Assembly: GCA_004794785.1 (NCBI GenBank)
Contig: SJOL01008593.1
Location: forward strand, 218,825-282,824
Direction of reading: 5' to 3'
Source: Opisthorchis felineus
Lineage: Eukaryota > Platyhelminthes > Trematoda > Opisthorchiida > Opisthorchiidae
DNA: 64,000 nt
Positions 32,080 to 43,479 of the stretch are shown here, in pieces. How positions within the stretch are numbered: the stretch's first letter is position 1; each line of letters begins with the position of its first letter. The position numbers and the translations under genes were made by a program. The notes beneath the pieces are model-generated. The model was not told the DNA's origin and ran no database searches. It saw only the letters and a list, made by a program, of their open reading frames with translations.

Positions 32080-33599
32080 AGGAGCTCCAGAGTTACTTGG
32101 CATTACCGGCGATAACCAGGATGCTGCCTTAAGCAAAACTCTCCAAAATTATCTCGGATATGCGTGGCACAAGCTATGCTCTTTTATCGATTTTCCCCGG
32201 CGGCGAAAGAGCTACAGTAGGCTTGGCCATGAACTTTTCTCCATTTGCTCGAAAAATGTGATACGGAAGCCACTCACGACTCACTACGCATAGACCCCTA
32301 GCGTTTTATGTGGCATTGCCTGCAGGAGGTGCTTGAGTCGGGAACTGCGACATCGGGACTTTCCTTAGAGAGCAACTCTTGTGCTAGTATTGCAGATGGC
32401 GGCTTGGTAGAAACAATCACACAGAGGCCAGAAATTCCCTGTGCGCCTTTAGTAATCTTCAGTCAGTGACTGAAGATTCAACACGTGAAGTTAACACACG
32501 TTTACGGCACTCTCTAATTCTGAAGTTGAAATTTGAAATCGCATGTTTGCGGCTCATACAAACAATGGTAGGCGCCACAAGGGTAATATGTGACACATCT
32601 AGCTACTGCTTTCTGTGTATTTTCCGTGAGTGTTGGCATCCTGCGCCGTGTCCGGACCCGCTGCCACGGTGTTCAATCTTTCTGCATCCCTTTCTGAAGC
32701 TAAATAGGGTATGACCACATGCCGCAAAAGCGCTTTGTTGTGCTAAAGGGTAATAAATCCGAGACAATTTCGTTTGAGTGAGCCAAACCATCCTCCGCTG
32801 AGCCTCTTAAATGTTGTAAACATATATTTACTTCTGATGGCCCGCCTGTTCTACGAAATAAATTTTCCCCTGTGCCTATTCTTGATCCAGCTCCGAAGCA
32901 CCCTACTTTGGAATACGTGTCCGCTTCACAAGGTGGCTTCAGGGTGCCTCAACTACTATTATGAGGCATTCAGTATCTCCCTAGTTTGGTCTGTTTAAAT
33001 TACTGATAGCTAGGATCGTGACCCGTTATGTGCACATTGTTTTGACCGGTTCAGGGACGGGTAACTATCCTCCTAAAACTTCATCAATTTCACTCAATTT
33101 GGAGCTTAAATGCTCGGGATGAAGAGTTTGGATCCCGGAGCATACCAGCTAAGCCCTACAGCGCACAGGACAAGCTCACTTTCTCCCCTGAGTTATTTTT
33201 CTATCTGTAGACTAAACCCTTGTGGTTATAGATATAGATCTCTAGGTTGCAATTTGTGACAGAGTAACTTGCCATCGTCGCAACTCAAATGGCCACGTTG
33301 CAGACTTTCGCCCAAGGGTAGGCTGGTGGAGCATCTACATAAGGTCATCGCAAAATTTACAGCCTTTAGGTGGTACGCACCGCATACCGTTTTTCCAAAT
33401 CTTGATCTCCCCTCAACGATGGTTCAATAACAGTGTCGCTTTTGCTCATGTTTTGTCTTGTTTTCCGATGCTCGCAATCCAAGCAGAAGAAAAATCAAGG
33501 GTATACGATGTGTTCTGATGGCCCGAAAACGGGCATAATTATGCACAGCGCGACACATTTAAGGCCGTGAGGTGTAACTTCTGTGAACAGCAAAATTGG
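32080..33599. other. No gene recognised
   Basis: About 1.5 kb has only short overlapping frames on both strands and no family match. Confidence 0.45.
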
Positions 33600-34040
33600 C
33601 AATCCACAAGTATCCTGTAACCGTCATCTGAGGACCCAATCACATATAAGCCGATGTCCATGAATCCCCAGTGAGACGTCTAAAACCGAGTGTTTGGTCA
33701 CGCAGCAACAGCTTCAGTCAAAAGATATGCTTTGTGATGTTTTCGCAACGCACCTTTCAGGAAAAAAGCCGCAAGGTTTCGGTTGTAGACACTGTATGAT
33801 GAGGCCGCCATTTGGGGTCAGCGCCCTTCCTGTTGACAGTTCCTGTCAACAATATCTGAACGAGTAGCTGGAGGTTTACACACCTCGAAAGAATGGTGAC
33901 GACCTAACAGCAAGATCCCGCCTGAGTCAACCCTTGTCAGTTCCTTTACAATAGGGTTTTGTGTAAATTATACCTGTAAAGCAGCGGATTTAGGAGTTAA
34001 ACATGGATGTTTTGCTGTGGACGATAATGACATTTCTGCG
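33600..34040 (+). repeat. RTE-B 3' end, strongly decayed (plus strand)
   Basis: The segment follows the RTE-B 3' region in order: CGCACCTTTCAGGA, 'CTGAACGAGTAGCTGGAGGT' with CACACCTCG, TTCCTTTACAATAGG, then a hairpin-region relic (GGAGTTAAACATGGATGTTTTG) and GACGATAATGAC in place of the ATG-rich tail. The left boundary is uncertain. Confidence 0.55.
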
Positions 34041-34555
34041 TTCGATCCCCTCGACGGTGACCATGTTATCACTTTTATTCTATTGTTGTTGTGTACAGTG
34101 TGATTTTCCATTTCTTTGTTTCCGTTTTAGGCCTATACAATTTTTTCTGACCTGGATCTGAAAATCTTTTTGGCCTTCTCGTCGTACGTTTTGTTTAAAC
34201 GACCAATTTGGTTAGTCGTTTTGTGGCCACCTTGCCCAGGGTCGGTGTGAAATTTAGGAGTCCATTTGGAATAAGCATTCCCCGAGACAGTGTAATCCTA
34301 GGATTTTAGATTTGTATAACTTTATCATTTTTTATTCATAGTGCCACATTTGTTGAGATACCGCCATTTGGACAATCTGGCTTTTTGGGTTGTGCGCGTA
34401 ACTCAGCGTGTCTTAAATGATTTCTGGATATAATCAATCATTTGAACGGTGCCCAATCCAGGTATCGTATAATTCCCTTCGCTACCCAGAAAAATATGCC
34501 TGACATTACGAAACTGTAACGGAATGGAACCCGATTTTATCTATTGGCCTTTTAG
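34041..34555. other. No gene recognised
   Basis: T-rich sequence between the RTE-B relic and the candidate exon. No feature is supported. Confidence 0.4.
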
Positions 34556-34750
34556 GCGAGGAGTGAATGGTACCGGCAAACACCGAACACTAATCCGAAA
34601 AGTCCAGACAGCGTTAGAGTTGTCCGGCGAAGCCCCATCGTGGAAAGTTCCGAAAGAATTAACACTCTGTAGGCTGGCGCCGGATGCCGGGCCATATCGA
34701 GAGCTGAACTTGCCAACTGCTGTATCGTATACCACCGTAACAAGTGCCCG
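34556..34750 (+). CDS. Weak candidate exon, unknown product
   Basis: It follows a good acceptor (CTATTGGCCTTTTAG) and ends at CCCG|GTGAAAG. The length is 195 nt and the frame is open (GVNGTGKHRTLIRKVQTALE, then SWKVPKELTLCRLAPDAG). However, two minus-strand frames are also open over the same bases, so the openness may be compositional. No domain is recognised. Confidence 0.22.
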
Positions 34751-34880
34751 GTGAAAGTGGCTTACATGGGAGAATCGAACGCTGAAGTTTTATGCCTAGG
34801 TTAGGTCAACAAATCTAGAAATAAAACTGAAAATTCAGATAACAAAATTTATAGCCACCGTCGGAATTTGGTTGTTTCCA

Positions 34881-36060
34881 TTATTGCAATAATAATGTTT
34901 ATTCCCAACTTGTGGTTGGCATGCCGACAGGCATGATCATATGGTTACAGTCAGAATATAAGCATTAATGGCGAGGATTGTGGGTACAGGGGGTTTTGGG
35001 GAAAGGGACAGCGTCATAGGCGGGAGGCATTATCCGATGTACGCGTAGTTACCACCAAACCGGCACGGGCAAGGAAGCACAGTTACTATGCGTTTTTTGG
35101 AGGAAAGCAAGATCAGGTCGTTGAAATTTGAAGGCGGCGGGCAAAATGAAAGCAAGGGAGGGCAAAACAATAGGCTGTATGCACGACACATGACAAGAAA
35201 AGTGTAAACTGCGGAAAATGTGGAACCAGAACATGGGATCCGGTGAAGCAGAAGAGTTAGCATCCTCCAGCCGGTCAAGTTGAACTAAAACCTAAAAACA
35301 CCGCTGAGGCCTCGTGTCCCTGGACTATTGGGCTCATGGCCAGGGTCACAAAAGGCGTAAGTAGGGACGATGAAGTGGAGGGATTAGTAAAGCGGATAAA
35401 TGGTAACAGGAACCTCAGGATCATAGTGTACAATGAAACTGTAGAGACTCACTGGTGTCGCCGTTGTGGAGTCGCGCAAAATAGTTCCTTGGGAAAGTGA
35501 GAGGGTGCCAACACACGAGCCAGAATGCGAACTGTATAGAAAATTATTGATTTTTGTTGGGAGCACAGACTGCAAATCCGCCAAAATGGTTAAATTCGAA
35601 CGACAGGTTCTGCAGCTTGGAATGAACAGACCGTGCAGACAGTTGGGGCCAGGTGAGGAGCTTATTCGTATTTGCAGTTAATAGAACAAGTGGGCGGGAG
35701 GGTATGGTCGAGCATTGGAAGGGAATAGTTGCGGGTATGCTATCAAACTGGGTATGGCAGTACCGTGCCATCACTGGCCTGACATACTTCGGTTTTCGGA
35801 CAGCCCTGTAACGGATGTCACATTTAAGGTCATTGGGCTGGGATGTGCAATGCTCTGAGCAGCAGGTGTTTTTTGGCTGGTCAAGGAACCAAAGGTAGAA
35901 CGAAGCCGACGCAAGATCGCCGGCTTTTTCGTTTCGGTTGAAGATCCCTGTGGGTGTAGATTCATAGGTCAAGCGGAGCGGATAGTAGCAAACCAAGTCG
36001 TCCATACCTGATATTGCCGAAGTTCAAAGCTCGGGAAGACGAGGGAATGGGATGATATTA
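34881..36060 (-). repeat. Rep-C copy 3 (best long copy)
   Basis: The minus-strand element ends at about 34,883 in TTGGGAATAAACATTATTAT. The body is collinear with 23,195-24,370. Minus-strand frames 36,005-35,544 (153 codons) and 35,584-35,384 hold the family blocks HCTSQPNDLKCDIRYRAV, RKPKYVRPVMARYCHTQFDS and INNFLYSSHSG..STTATPVSLYS. The polyadenylation-like AATAAA and repeat tail point to retroposition of a polyadenylated RNA. I do not recognise the encoded protein. Confidence 0.72.
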
Positions 36061-36166
36061 GTAAAGCATGGTGAGTTTGAGGAGACATCAGATGGGATAA
36101 TGTGCATCAATATATATAAAAAGAAAGACTTGACGTCTACCGCCATTAGGTTGGTGACAGTGAGTG

Positions 36167-36222
36167 ATTACAAGAGAATTACAAGAGAATTACAAGAGAA
36201 TAAACATTATTATTATTATTAA
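36167..36222 (+). repeat. 11-bp triplicate followed by AATAAA and (ATT)n tail
   Basis: ATTACAAGAGA occurs three times in tandem (36,167-36,199). The sequence then continues into AATAAAC and ATTATTATTATTATT. The ending resembles the Rep-C and SINE tails but lies on the plus strand next to the 5' end of a minus-strand Rep-C copy. Confidence 0.65.
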
Positions 36223-36885
36223 TAGCGACCAAGCAAGGGTTGGGTTTGCTAACATACGATAGTGACGTGCAGGAGATCTACTGGAAACCGGTATAAGCAC
36301 GAAGAGAGGCAGTGATGTTAGGGAAATCAAAAGTATAAGAACTGACGAGGGTGAACTTCCGAGATGATAGAACAGTTTTTCTGGTATTTATTACTTGGGT
36401 TGGACAGTACCATGACCTAGGAGAGGAAGATAGTTTAAGAGAAATAGTAACCAGTCCCCGAAGCACTGCCATCAGCTTCAAGTCAGCTAGTGGCGCATGG
36501 CGACTAAAAAGCCTTTGGGGAATAGCCATGCATGCTTGTAGCTGAGGGTTGGAAACCTCTGTATACATGTACTTCTCGTTGTATATGTTCGCTCCTGGGA
36601 ACAGTAGGTAGGTGCGTTCGTTTTGTTTGGTTGACCAAGTGGGCTTTGGTGCGATGCAACCCCCATTATGACGAAGGTAGCTACAGCTCCGTACGTCGAT
36701 GTAAGCCATGAGCATCACAGAGTCTAGAGGCTGTTCCATCTGTGTATTTTTAAGAACTTCTTTTTTTGAGAGACGGGAGGCCAGTTTTTTTCTTTTCTCA
36801 TTGGCTGTAGTTTATAGCTTTGCCATTTAAATGACACAACCGGGACGAGTCCTGCACAGCAGCAACAAACAGAAACAACAGTGTG
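36223..36885. other. No gene recognised
   Basis: A 153-codon minus-strand frame (36,739-36,278) is present without a recognisable domain. The rest is T-rich. Confidence 0.4.
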
Positions 36886-38530
36886 CCTTATTGGTTTCCT
36901 GGGTTAAAGGCCATACTCAGAACCACCGGCGATGGGAGAAGCACCCGTGTTACTGGAGGGGTGGCGATTATACGAACACACCTTGGTGCAAACTTGGTGC
37001 AAATAATTTCTACCTGGCGTTTCGTCAGTCGCTTGACGAAGGCCACCCTCCCTCTTCCTGGAGGGAAGCGATTGTCACACCAATCTACAAAACTGATGGC
37101 CGACTATCGCCTGGCAGCTACAGGCCTATAAGCCTCATCAGCGTGCCATGCAAGGTGATGGAACGCATTCTGAAGCGAGCCATCCTAGACCACCTTACCT
37201 TCAACAACTTGATATCTCCAGTCAGACACGGATTTCTCCCAAACCGTTCTTGCGTGACGAACATGCTCGTATTTATGGACAGCTTAGCCCAAGCCATGGA
37301 CGAGGGACTCATATCAGATGCCATATTTTTCGACTTTTCAAAAGCATTCGATCAAGTTCCACACTTCCCGCTGCTCCACAAACTCGAGTCTTACGGGGTT
37401 CAAGGAAAGATCCCACAATGGATCAAGGCGTTCCTATCAGACAGAACATTCCGAATGAAAGTAGGCTCGACCTACTCTTCTCCAGCGTCGGTCTCCATTG
37501 GAGTTCCTCAAGGCTCCGTTATGGGACCACTGCTGTTTCTGATATACGTCAACGGCCTTCCGGACGTTCTTTCAAATCCATGTCTACTTTTTGCGGACGA
37601 CTTGAAATCCTGGAGTATCAATGCCAGTGCCCCTCAAATGGATGTAGACGCTGCAAAGAAGCGGTCGTTGGACTGGCACCTTCTTTTAAAGGACGAAAAG
37701 TGCGCCCATATGTCACTTGGAGGAGACTCAGCGAACGCCTATGTCGTGCATGGACTAGAGGACATCACGAAGATAGATACCAAAATGGATTTGGGTATCT
37801 GGCTCTCTTCTAACATGCCCTGCTCAATGCACCATGAGAAATCGCCCCCAAAAGGCATTCGCCATTCTACGGATGATTAGGCGCACCTTCTCCCATATTA
37901 CTCGCATGGACTTCCAAATACTCTATGGGGCCTACATCAGACCATTTCTTGGATACGCCAACCAAGTTGTCTACTCAGAGCGCACAAAGGACGTAACCCT
38001 CACTGAGCGTGTTCAACGAGCTGCTACGAAAATGTTTGCCGTCCTTAAATCCGTGGACTATGAAATGCGTCTCGTGGCGCTTGACCTGTTTCCCCTCGAG
38101 TATCGCCGCCTCCGAGGGGACCTAATTCTTACTTATGCCCTGTTTCAACAAGGTTAGGCCAACAGGTTTTTCACCGTTGAGCCAGCAAACACACGGCGGG
38201 GACATGGTAAGAAGATTTTCCAGCTCAGAGCGGACACTTTTATTGGGCAAATGTTTTTCTCATTTCGTGTAGTAGCTGCGTGGAATGACCTTCCTCTGAC
38301 AGCTGTCCACGCTCCTTCTAGAACCCAGTTCAAAGCACTATTACACACTTTCCTTTGAGAGTCCTTGTGCAGGCAAACATACTGCTCCGGGCTGAGAACT
38401 TAAAGAGCAGTGCTACACCCTTTTTTCGCTTGTGCCTTTCAGGTGAACGACAACCGCAGAACGACAAGGACATAAACTACCCGGGAATCTTGGACAAAAG
38501 CCTTGATCCTGTATATCAATCCGTGAACCA
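36886..38530 (+). mobile_element. CR1-A element, RT to 3' end (plus strand)
   Basis: This 5'-truncated copy carries the whole RT, the C-terminal region and the 3' UTR (TTTTTTCGCTTGTGCCTTTC, then AGGTGAACG). It ends TCAATCCGTGAACCAGTGAA, two imperfect 8-bp units. Its C-terminal part is almost identical to the copy at 29,990-30,475, implying a recent common source. Confidence 0.87.
36990..38370 (+). pseudogene. CR1-A reverse transcriptase (nearly intact, two breaks)
   Basis: The first frame, a 349-codon ORF from 36,831, holds REAIVTPIYKTDGRLSPGSY and RPISLISVPCKVMERILKRA, then AIFFDFSKAFDQVPH (residues about 165-179, first catalytic Asp). GVPQGSVMGPLLFLIYVN (about 224-241) and LLFADDLKSW (about 252-261, catalytic FADD) follow. 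A C-run insertion near 37,850 shifts the frame. The C-terminal region then resumes as [20 protein letters not shown], and a stop at 38,155-38,157 cuts before [17 protein letters not shown]. All RT catalytic motifs are intact, so decay is slight. It copies element RNA at a nicked target. The endonuclease is absent. Confidence 0.87.
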
Positions 38531-39110
38531 GTGAACGCAACAGGGCGACCTACCCTGCAGGACGTACCGACCAGCCCACGAGGTTTTCGTCCCAAGTGCA
38601 TGCCACTAGATCTGCAAGGTGGCATGCCACCAAGCAGCCATAATTGCGGCTTGTGCATTAGTAAAGAACTCCGGCTACCAGATATTTTATCCGGTCGGAG
38701 GAAAGCCAGGCCGGTAAAAGAGCTCAGCCATTTCGTACAAGCAAACGGCAAACAGCCATTGGAAACACAGGTCGCGGAAATGGCAAACGAGGCGGTAGCT
38801 ACAATTTGGACAATAGGGACAGAACCGAGATAGCCAGAGCGTGTGAACCATGGCTAAACGATGACGGATCGTGATATATCGAGCCAAACATTGGCGTACC
38901 ACAATGTTGCGTGCGTGTGCTGAATGGGTTGCGTGACGTATAATACGTCCTCAGGTATGACAAACTCTCCTGTGCTTGGTTTATGTTGGTTAGGGTTAGG
39001 CAAGACGAGACACCGCTCATTAAACTGAGAGGATAGAGTAGTCCAGGGCAGGGACTTAGCTGAGAGGAACCTGGTATAAGTTGTTTTAAGATAGTCAAGA
39101 GGTAGCAAGG
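38531..39110. other. No gene recognised (possible CR1-B 3' UTR)
   Basis: The region holds a 100-codon plus-strand frame with no domain. The part from about 39,110 down to 38,840 may be the 3' UTR of CR1-B on the minus strand, but I found no defined end. Confidence 0.35.
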
Positions 39111-39199
39111 TATAGTAAGGGGGTGGCTTATTTTTTAAAATATTGTTTCAGACACTTTTTTCGTCCACTAACTATACATTCGTCGAAGTCTCAGGTGGT

Positions 39200-39704
39200 C
39201 TGGACCCCATTCATAGAGAAGATCAAGGGATAGTTGAGTATTAAATAGGGCGGCTTCGGCTTCACACGTTAGGAAGTAATCTACAGACTGTGTAAACCTA
39301 TGTTGGTGTGTGATATTTCGAAACCGATCAGGGAGACTGTTTCAGATGCCAGTGTGGTAAACCAGGAAGAATTAGCGTCGTAGGTTAGTACGCGCTTGAG
39401 GACACACTAAGACGTTGCTGGATTCGCGAAATTTATAGCATGTATATGACTTTACGTATGGCCTAGCCTCTGCTATAAAAGCATCTCGGTACAACAGACG
39501 GTGTAGGAGAGTTAAATTTAGCTTTAACCGTCTGGGACATAGTAGCACAAGGCCTACAATTATACAACGGGAGCGGTAGGAGAGAGGACTGGTTTGTGGG
39601 AATAACTTTTTGGTGAATAAACGGTGGATGCTCTCGAATGCAAGCCTACAACTTTGGGTATAAAGAGAAGAGAAAACAGGACAGAATTCCACAATTGGTC
39701 GCAC
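39200..39704 (-). pseudogene. CR1-B C-terminal region
   Basis: A minus-strand frame reads RPIVEFCPVFSSLYTQSCRL, then FESIHRLFTKKL, PRRLKLNLTLLHRLLYRD and YVKSYTCYKFRESSNVLVCP. This is the CR1-type post-RT region where the terminal 'LGL..L..RR' block is usual. It continues in other frames to about 39,200. Confidence 0.68.
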
Positions 39705-39985
39705 GCACAGCTTGAAAATTGCTATTTTTGCGTCTCGAAGATGGAGGGAGAATAATATTAGAAAGCAGAGCCTACGTGCTCGGGCAACCTGGAACTGGAC
39801 TTGAGAAGAACTAAAGGTGCAAGAGTATCTGAGACCAAGGTCTTTGATCTCTGTGGAATGGGTGACGGGGTGCCCAATAATTGTGAACGTACCAGCTGGG
39901 ATGGAGCAGCGACAGGAAGTTATGTGGGACTTCGAAGAAGAGAAGCTTAGGCGTTAGGCAATTGACCAGCAAGTCAGAGTCTAAG

Positions 39986-40990
39986 TCATGTTGGATCTGG
40001 CAGAAGGCAAGTGCTGTAGCAGATGAGGGAGTGTGTAAGCGATTTTATATCGTCCGCAAAAAGGAAGGGTTTACCAAGGGATACGGCGTTAAAGACGTCG
40101 TCGATATCCAGTAGGAAGAGAATGGGGCCTAGCATGCTCCCTCGCAGGACTCCACCGGTGATCGGTAGTAGGGATGACTGTTTGTCACCAGTTTGTGTTA
40201 TCTGTGACCTATCACACAGACAGGTCACTGAATCACTGAAGTAAGGATCCAGTGATGCCAACAGAATTAAATTTCTTCAGCAGGGCTGCATGAGGGACCT
40301 GGTCAAGGGCTTTCTGGATATCCAGATAGACTGTAACAATAGAGTATCCGGCATCGTAGGCTGCAGTGACAGTCCCAAATAAGTGAAGCTGGCAGCCATT
40401 GACGGATCTCTGAGATAGGAATCCGTACTGTCTGTCTTCTATGGTACTTGTAGCTAGGAGGAACCTGATTAACGGGCCTTTGACCAGACGTTCAAGGGTT
40501 CGCAATAAAAGGGGATATGATGGATCCCTCTGTAGTTGGAAGTGGTTTGCTTCGATCCGGATTTGAAAAGGTGGCGAACAACATATTGTTTCCACTGGGA
40601 GGGGACGATTTCACAGTTGATTGAATGACTAAAAAGATTTAAGACAAGGGTTTTGATATCTTGACCGCATTGTCTCAGGGCACGTGATGGTAGGCCGTCG
40701 CCCTCCTGCACGGCGGAGTCCTTGAGGGTTTGAAGAAGGGCTGATACATCAGCTGGGGAGATTGTCACGTTTCTAAGAGGCGGGCGATTACTCTGTTGTA
40801 GAGAAATGAAATGTGCAGCAGGGATCGTGGGATTGAGTTTGGGAGGAAAGGGCAAGTAGCAGCTGAGAAAATAAGCATTCAGGTGGTCGGCTATATTGAC
40901 AGGACCGTTGATAAAACTACCGTCGGTGGAACGCAGATAAGTAACTGAGTGATTGTTGGGATGCAGCACCCACGGAAGAGGCGGCATGGT
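39986..40990 (-). pseudogene. CR1-B reverse transcriptase (broken)
   Basis: The 40,987-40,469 frame holds LPWVLHPNNHSVTYL, DVSALLQTLKDSAVQEGDGL, and a WKQYVVRHLFKSGSKQTTSN block. The next frame (40,595-40,233) holds DRQYGFLSQRSVNGCQLHLF and VYLDIQKALDQVPHAALLKK (first catalytic Asp). The 40,261-39,986 frame holds GGVLRGSMLGPILFLLDIDD and PFLFADDIKSL (catalytic ADD). LRGS replaces the usual PQGS. Frames are shifted and the copy is dead. Confidence 0.8.
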
Positions 40991-41175
40991 AATTTACAGC
41001 GAAGAAGGTCCCTGAGAGTGGTGCTCTCTTCACGGCCTTCGAGACATACCCGTAAGGACTCTCAGTCAGTTGAAAGCTTGCTGATGAGGAGTATTAATGA
41101 GAAATCCCGAGTTTTCCGATATTCTCTGCCGGCTCGGCGGATTTTATTGTCCAAGATTTTCAACAGCTTATCATG

Positions 41176-42038
41176 CTAAGGGATATCAAAGTGAAAACAC
41201 TTAATGGGAGAAGCAAGGCAGAAGATATCACAAATAAGTTGTGTGTTTGTCCAGGGAAAGAAATCGTTCCAGTCCCGGGAGGCCAGCAAGGATGAAATGG
41301 CCAGCAAAATCTCCGGAGTCAGGAGGTTGAAGAGGGAAGGACTCGGAGGAACAGTCGCGCCATACCTGACTGCGTTGCAAGAAACTACGCAGTGATCGCT
41401 GCCTGGGAGGCTTGGACCAACTGCGGCCGTAGCCAGATGGCCCCCATTTGAGAATATTAGGTCTGGGGTATATTGGCCACGAGTGGGGCTGCGCACAATC
41501 TGGGACCAACCCTCTACACTAAGTTGGGCAAGCAGTGAGGCGAAACGAGTGGGGTTCAAAGTAGGAGACCAGGAAATATCCGGTAGATTGAGGTCACCCA
41601 GCACGAATTTAGACGAATGAGGAAGGGCATGTGCAGTGTAGATGGTACGGGACAAGTCAGTTATACAAGCGGGGGAGGGGACCGGTGGTAGATAGATACA
41701 ACGTACTAGTAAAGGTCGTTTGGTCTGTTCTATGAGGATCCAGATGGCCTCTGGAATCCCTTCTAGGCTGGAATCATCAATGCGGGTTGCGCGAAGTTCC
41801 GATTTGGAATAGATGGCACAGCCTCCACCCCTTGAGTTCCACCTGTTAGAGCGGTGGACATTATAACCAGGGGTTGAAACAGCCATGTCTGGAGCTTCAA
41901 CTGAGAATGCCATGTCTCAGTCACACAAATCAGACTTCGTTGTGCAACGGCGATAATGGCACCGAGAGTATGGACTTCTGGCAGCAGTGAGCGAGCGTTG
42001 AACAGCATCATTGATAGGTCCATTGCCGGGCACATCAT
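41176..42038 (-). pseudogene. CR1-B AP endonuclease (one frameshift)
   Basis: The frame at 42,038-41,763 gives LSMMLFNARSLLPEVHTLGA and SLICVTETWHSQ (catalytic Glu). The overlapping 245-codon frame at 41,913-41,176 continues with PGYNVHRSNRWNSRGGGCAI, LVRCIYLPP, FVLGDLNLPDISW (Asp/Asn pair) and GSDHCVVSCNA (catalytic His). Apart from the shift near 41,900, the nicking domain is complete. It would cut target DNA for reverse transcription. Confidence 0.82.
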
Positions 42039-42620
42039 ACTAAGTAGGAATTTACTAACCTCGTTTATGGTGGAGTTTGGTATTAGGGAGAAATGGGTGG
42101 GGGGTTAAGGGTACATGAAGTAGAGTTGACTAGGCGTGTGTCCGGAATAGGTCGAAGTGTATTCACCACTGTGGCTAGGGGGCGAGTGATGGGTGAAGTA
42201 GGGTTTGAATCCATGGCAGAAAGTAGAGTATGAGGTTCAGTATGGGGTAGGGAATACCTCTGGAAGGGTGGTGTGCAGTTGAAAGGGTTTAGGAGCTGGG
42301 AATAGTTTTGTGACGTGAAATCATTCGCGTCGGCAGGAGATGTGGAGAGTGATATGGTGTATAAAGAGGCAGTGGCCGTGGGGGAATGGGTGGCATCCGA
42401 AAACGGTCTGCAGTTGGGACAGAAGTGGTTGAGCAGGATGGTGGAAGCACATAAGTGTCTAAGCCGGCCACCGGGATTTGCGGATGTGAGGTTTTGCCAG
42501 GCTCGCGGTACGTGTGGTTTGATGTACTTGTCATGTAACTGTGGAGAGGCCGGAGCAAAGTCCAGTTATCTTGTGAAAACAAGAGACAGAATCTCCACAG
42601 TGTAGTTGAGGGTGCGTACG

Positions 42621-43479
42621 TATCGCGGCTCTGACAATAAATGATTGAGTCCGAAGGCGTATTTTGGCGGGGCTGTTATGCGGAGAGACAACAGGTCAGG
42701 GATTCTGTGACGATTTCTGCATGTGCCACAGCCCGCAGGTAATTATGTATTGCTTGGAGGAATGGTAAACCGGCGACGCAGCACGGCTGATTGGTGCGCG
42801 GTAATTGTCGGGCAATTTCGCAAGCTATGTATTCTCATCTGCAACTGGGGAGGAAAAGTTAGCAAGGAGATTTTATGTCACGTTTGATGGATGTCACGTT
42901 TGATACCTGTGTCCAAGGCGGGGTGGGTAAGATTACGCATAATTTCTTGCATGGGCCGTTTATCGACTTCGACTCCTCCTACCTGAACTTTCCTGCGAGT
43001 TAATCCTCCACCTATGAGCACAGTGGTTGAGTTCAAGTTTAACGCCTGATGCTATGTTAAAGATGAACCATCGTTATGGCAGCAAACTGGGGTGCCGTTG
43101 ACGGCGGAGGCAGCTCTGGACTTTTAAGCGCTGTTTCGGAGCTTTTGGCGCACCTTCTAAGCTTTTTTGCGGGGCTCGTTGTAAGGATTAGGGGACAATG
43201 CTGTGTTTGTGAACAGGCAGGAGTGAAACATGGCCGCTTGGGAACAAAGCGTGCGTTTTGTGGGCCTAGTAAAAGATTTTGTTTGAGTGCCTCTAGATTG
43301 CGCCCCACCTCCTTACTATTTGCAAGTCTTTCTGGTGGTTAAAGGGAATAAGAACGACTGTGGAAAAAAACAGAAACTGCATGGAACCCGAAGGGAAGCC
43401 TCGAAGCAATCCGTATCTGATAGATGCTTGGTTGGGGAGCGCTTAATTTACACAACCTACAAGGCATGACTTCATCCGT
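42621..43479. other. No gene recognised
   Basis: No supported coding frame. Opposed ORFs at 43,057-43,342 overlap each other and have no domain. Confidence 0.42.

Larger units (their letters stand above)
39111..42620 (-). mobile_element. CR1-B element, decayed, near full length (minus strand)
   Basis: On the minus strand come a pre-endonuclease region (42,620-42,060), endonuclease (42,038-41,176), linker and RT (40,990-39,986), and C-terminal region (39,704-about 39,200). Order and motifs are those of a CR1-like element distinct from CR1-A. The total is about 3.5 kb. Multiple frameshifts and stops show it is old. Confidence 0.78.

Noticed and set aside
33955..34056. A neat exon-like frame (TTTACAATAG acceptor, FCVNYTCKAADLGVKHG..)
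   Set aside because: The whole stretch aligns in order with the RTE-B 3' end (TTCCTTACAATAAGG...hairpin...GATGAT), so it is a decayed repeat, not an exon.
36278..36739. 153-codon minus-strand ORF
   Set aside because: No recognisable motif; not matched to the neighbouring Rep-C or CR1 families.
38985..39000. GGTTAGGGTTAGG as a second telomeric tract
   Set aside because: Only about two units, expected by chance in this much sequence.
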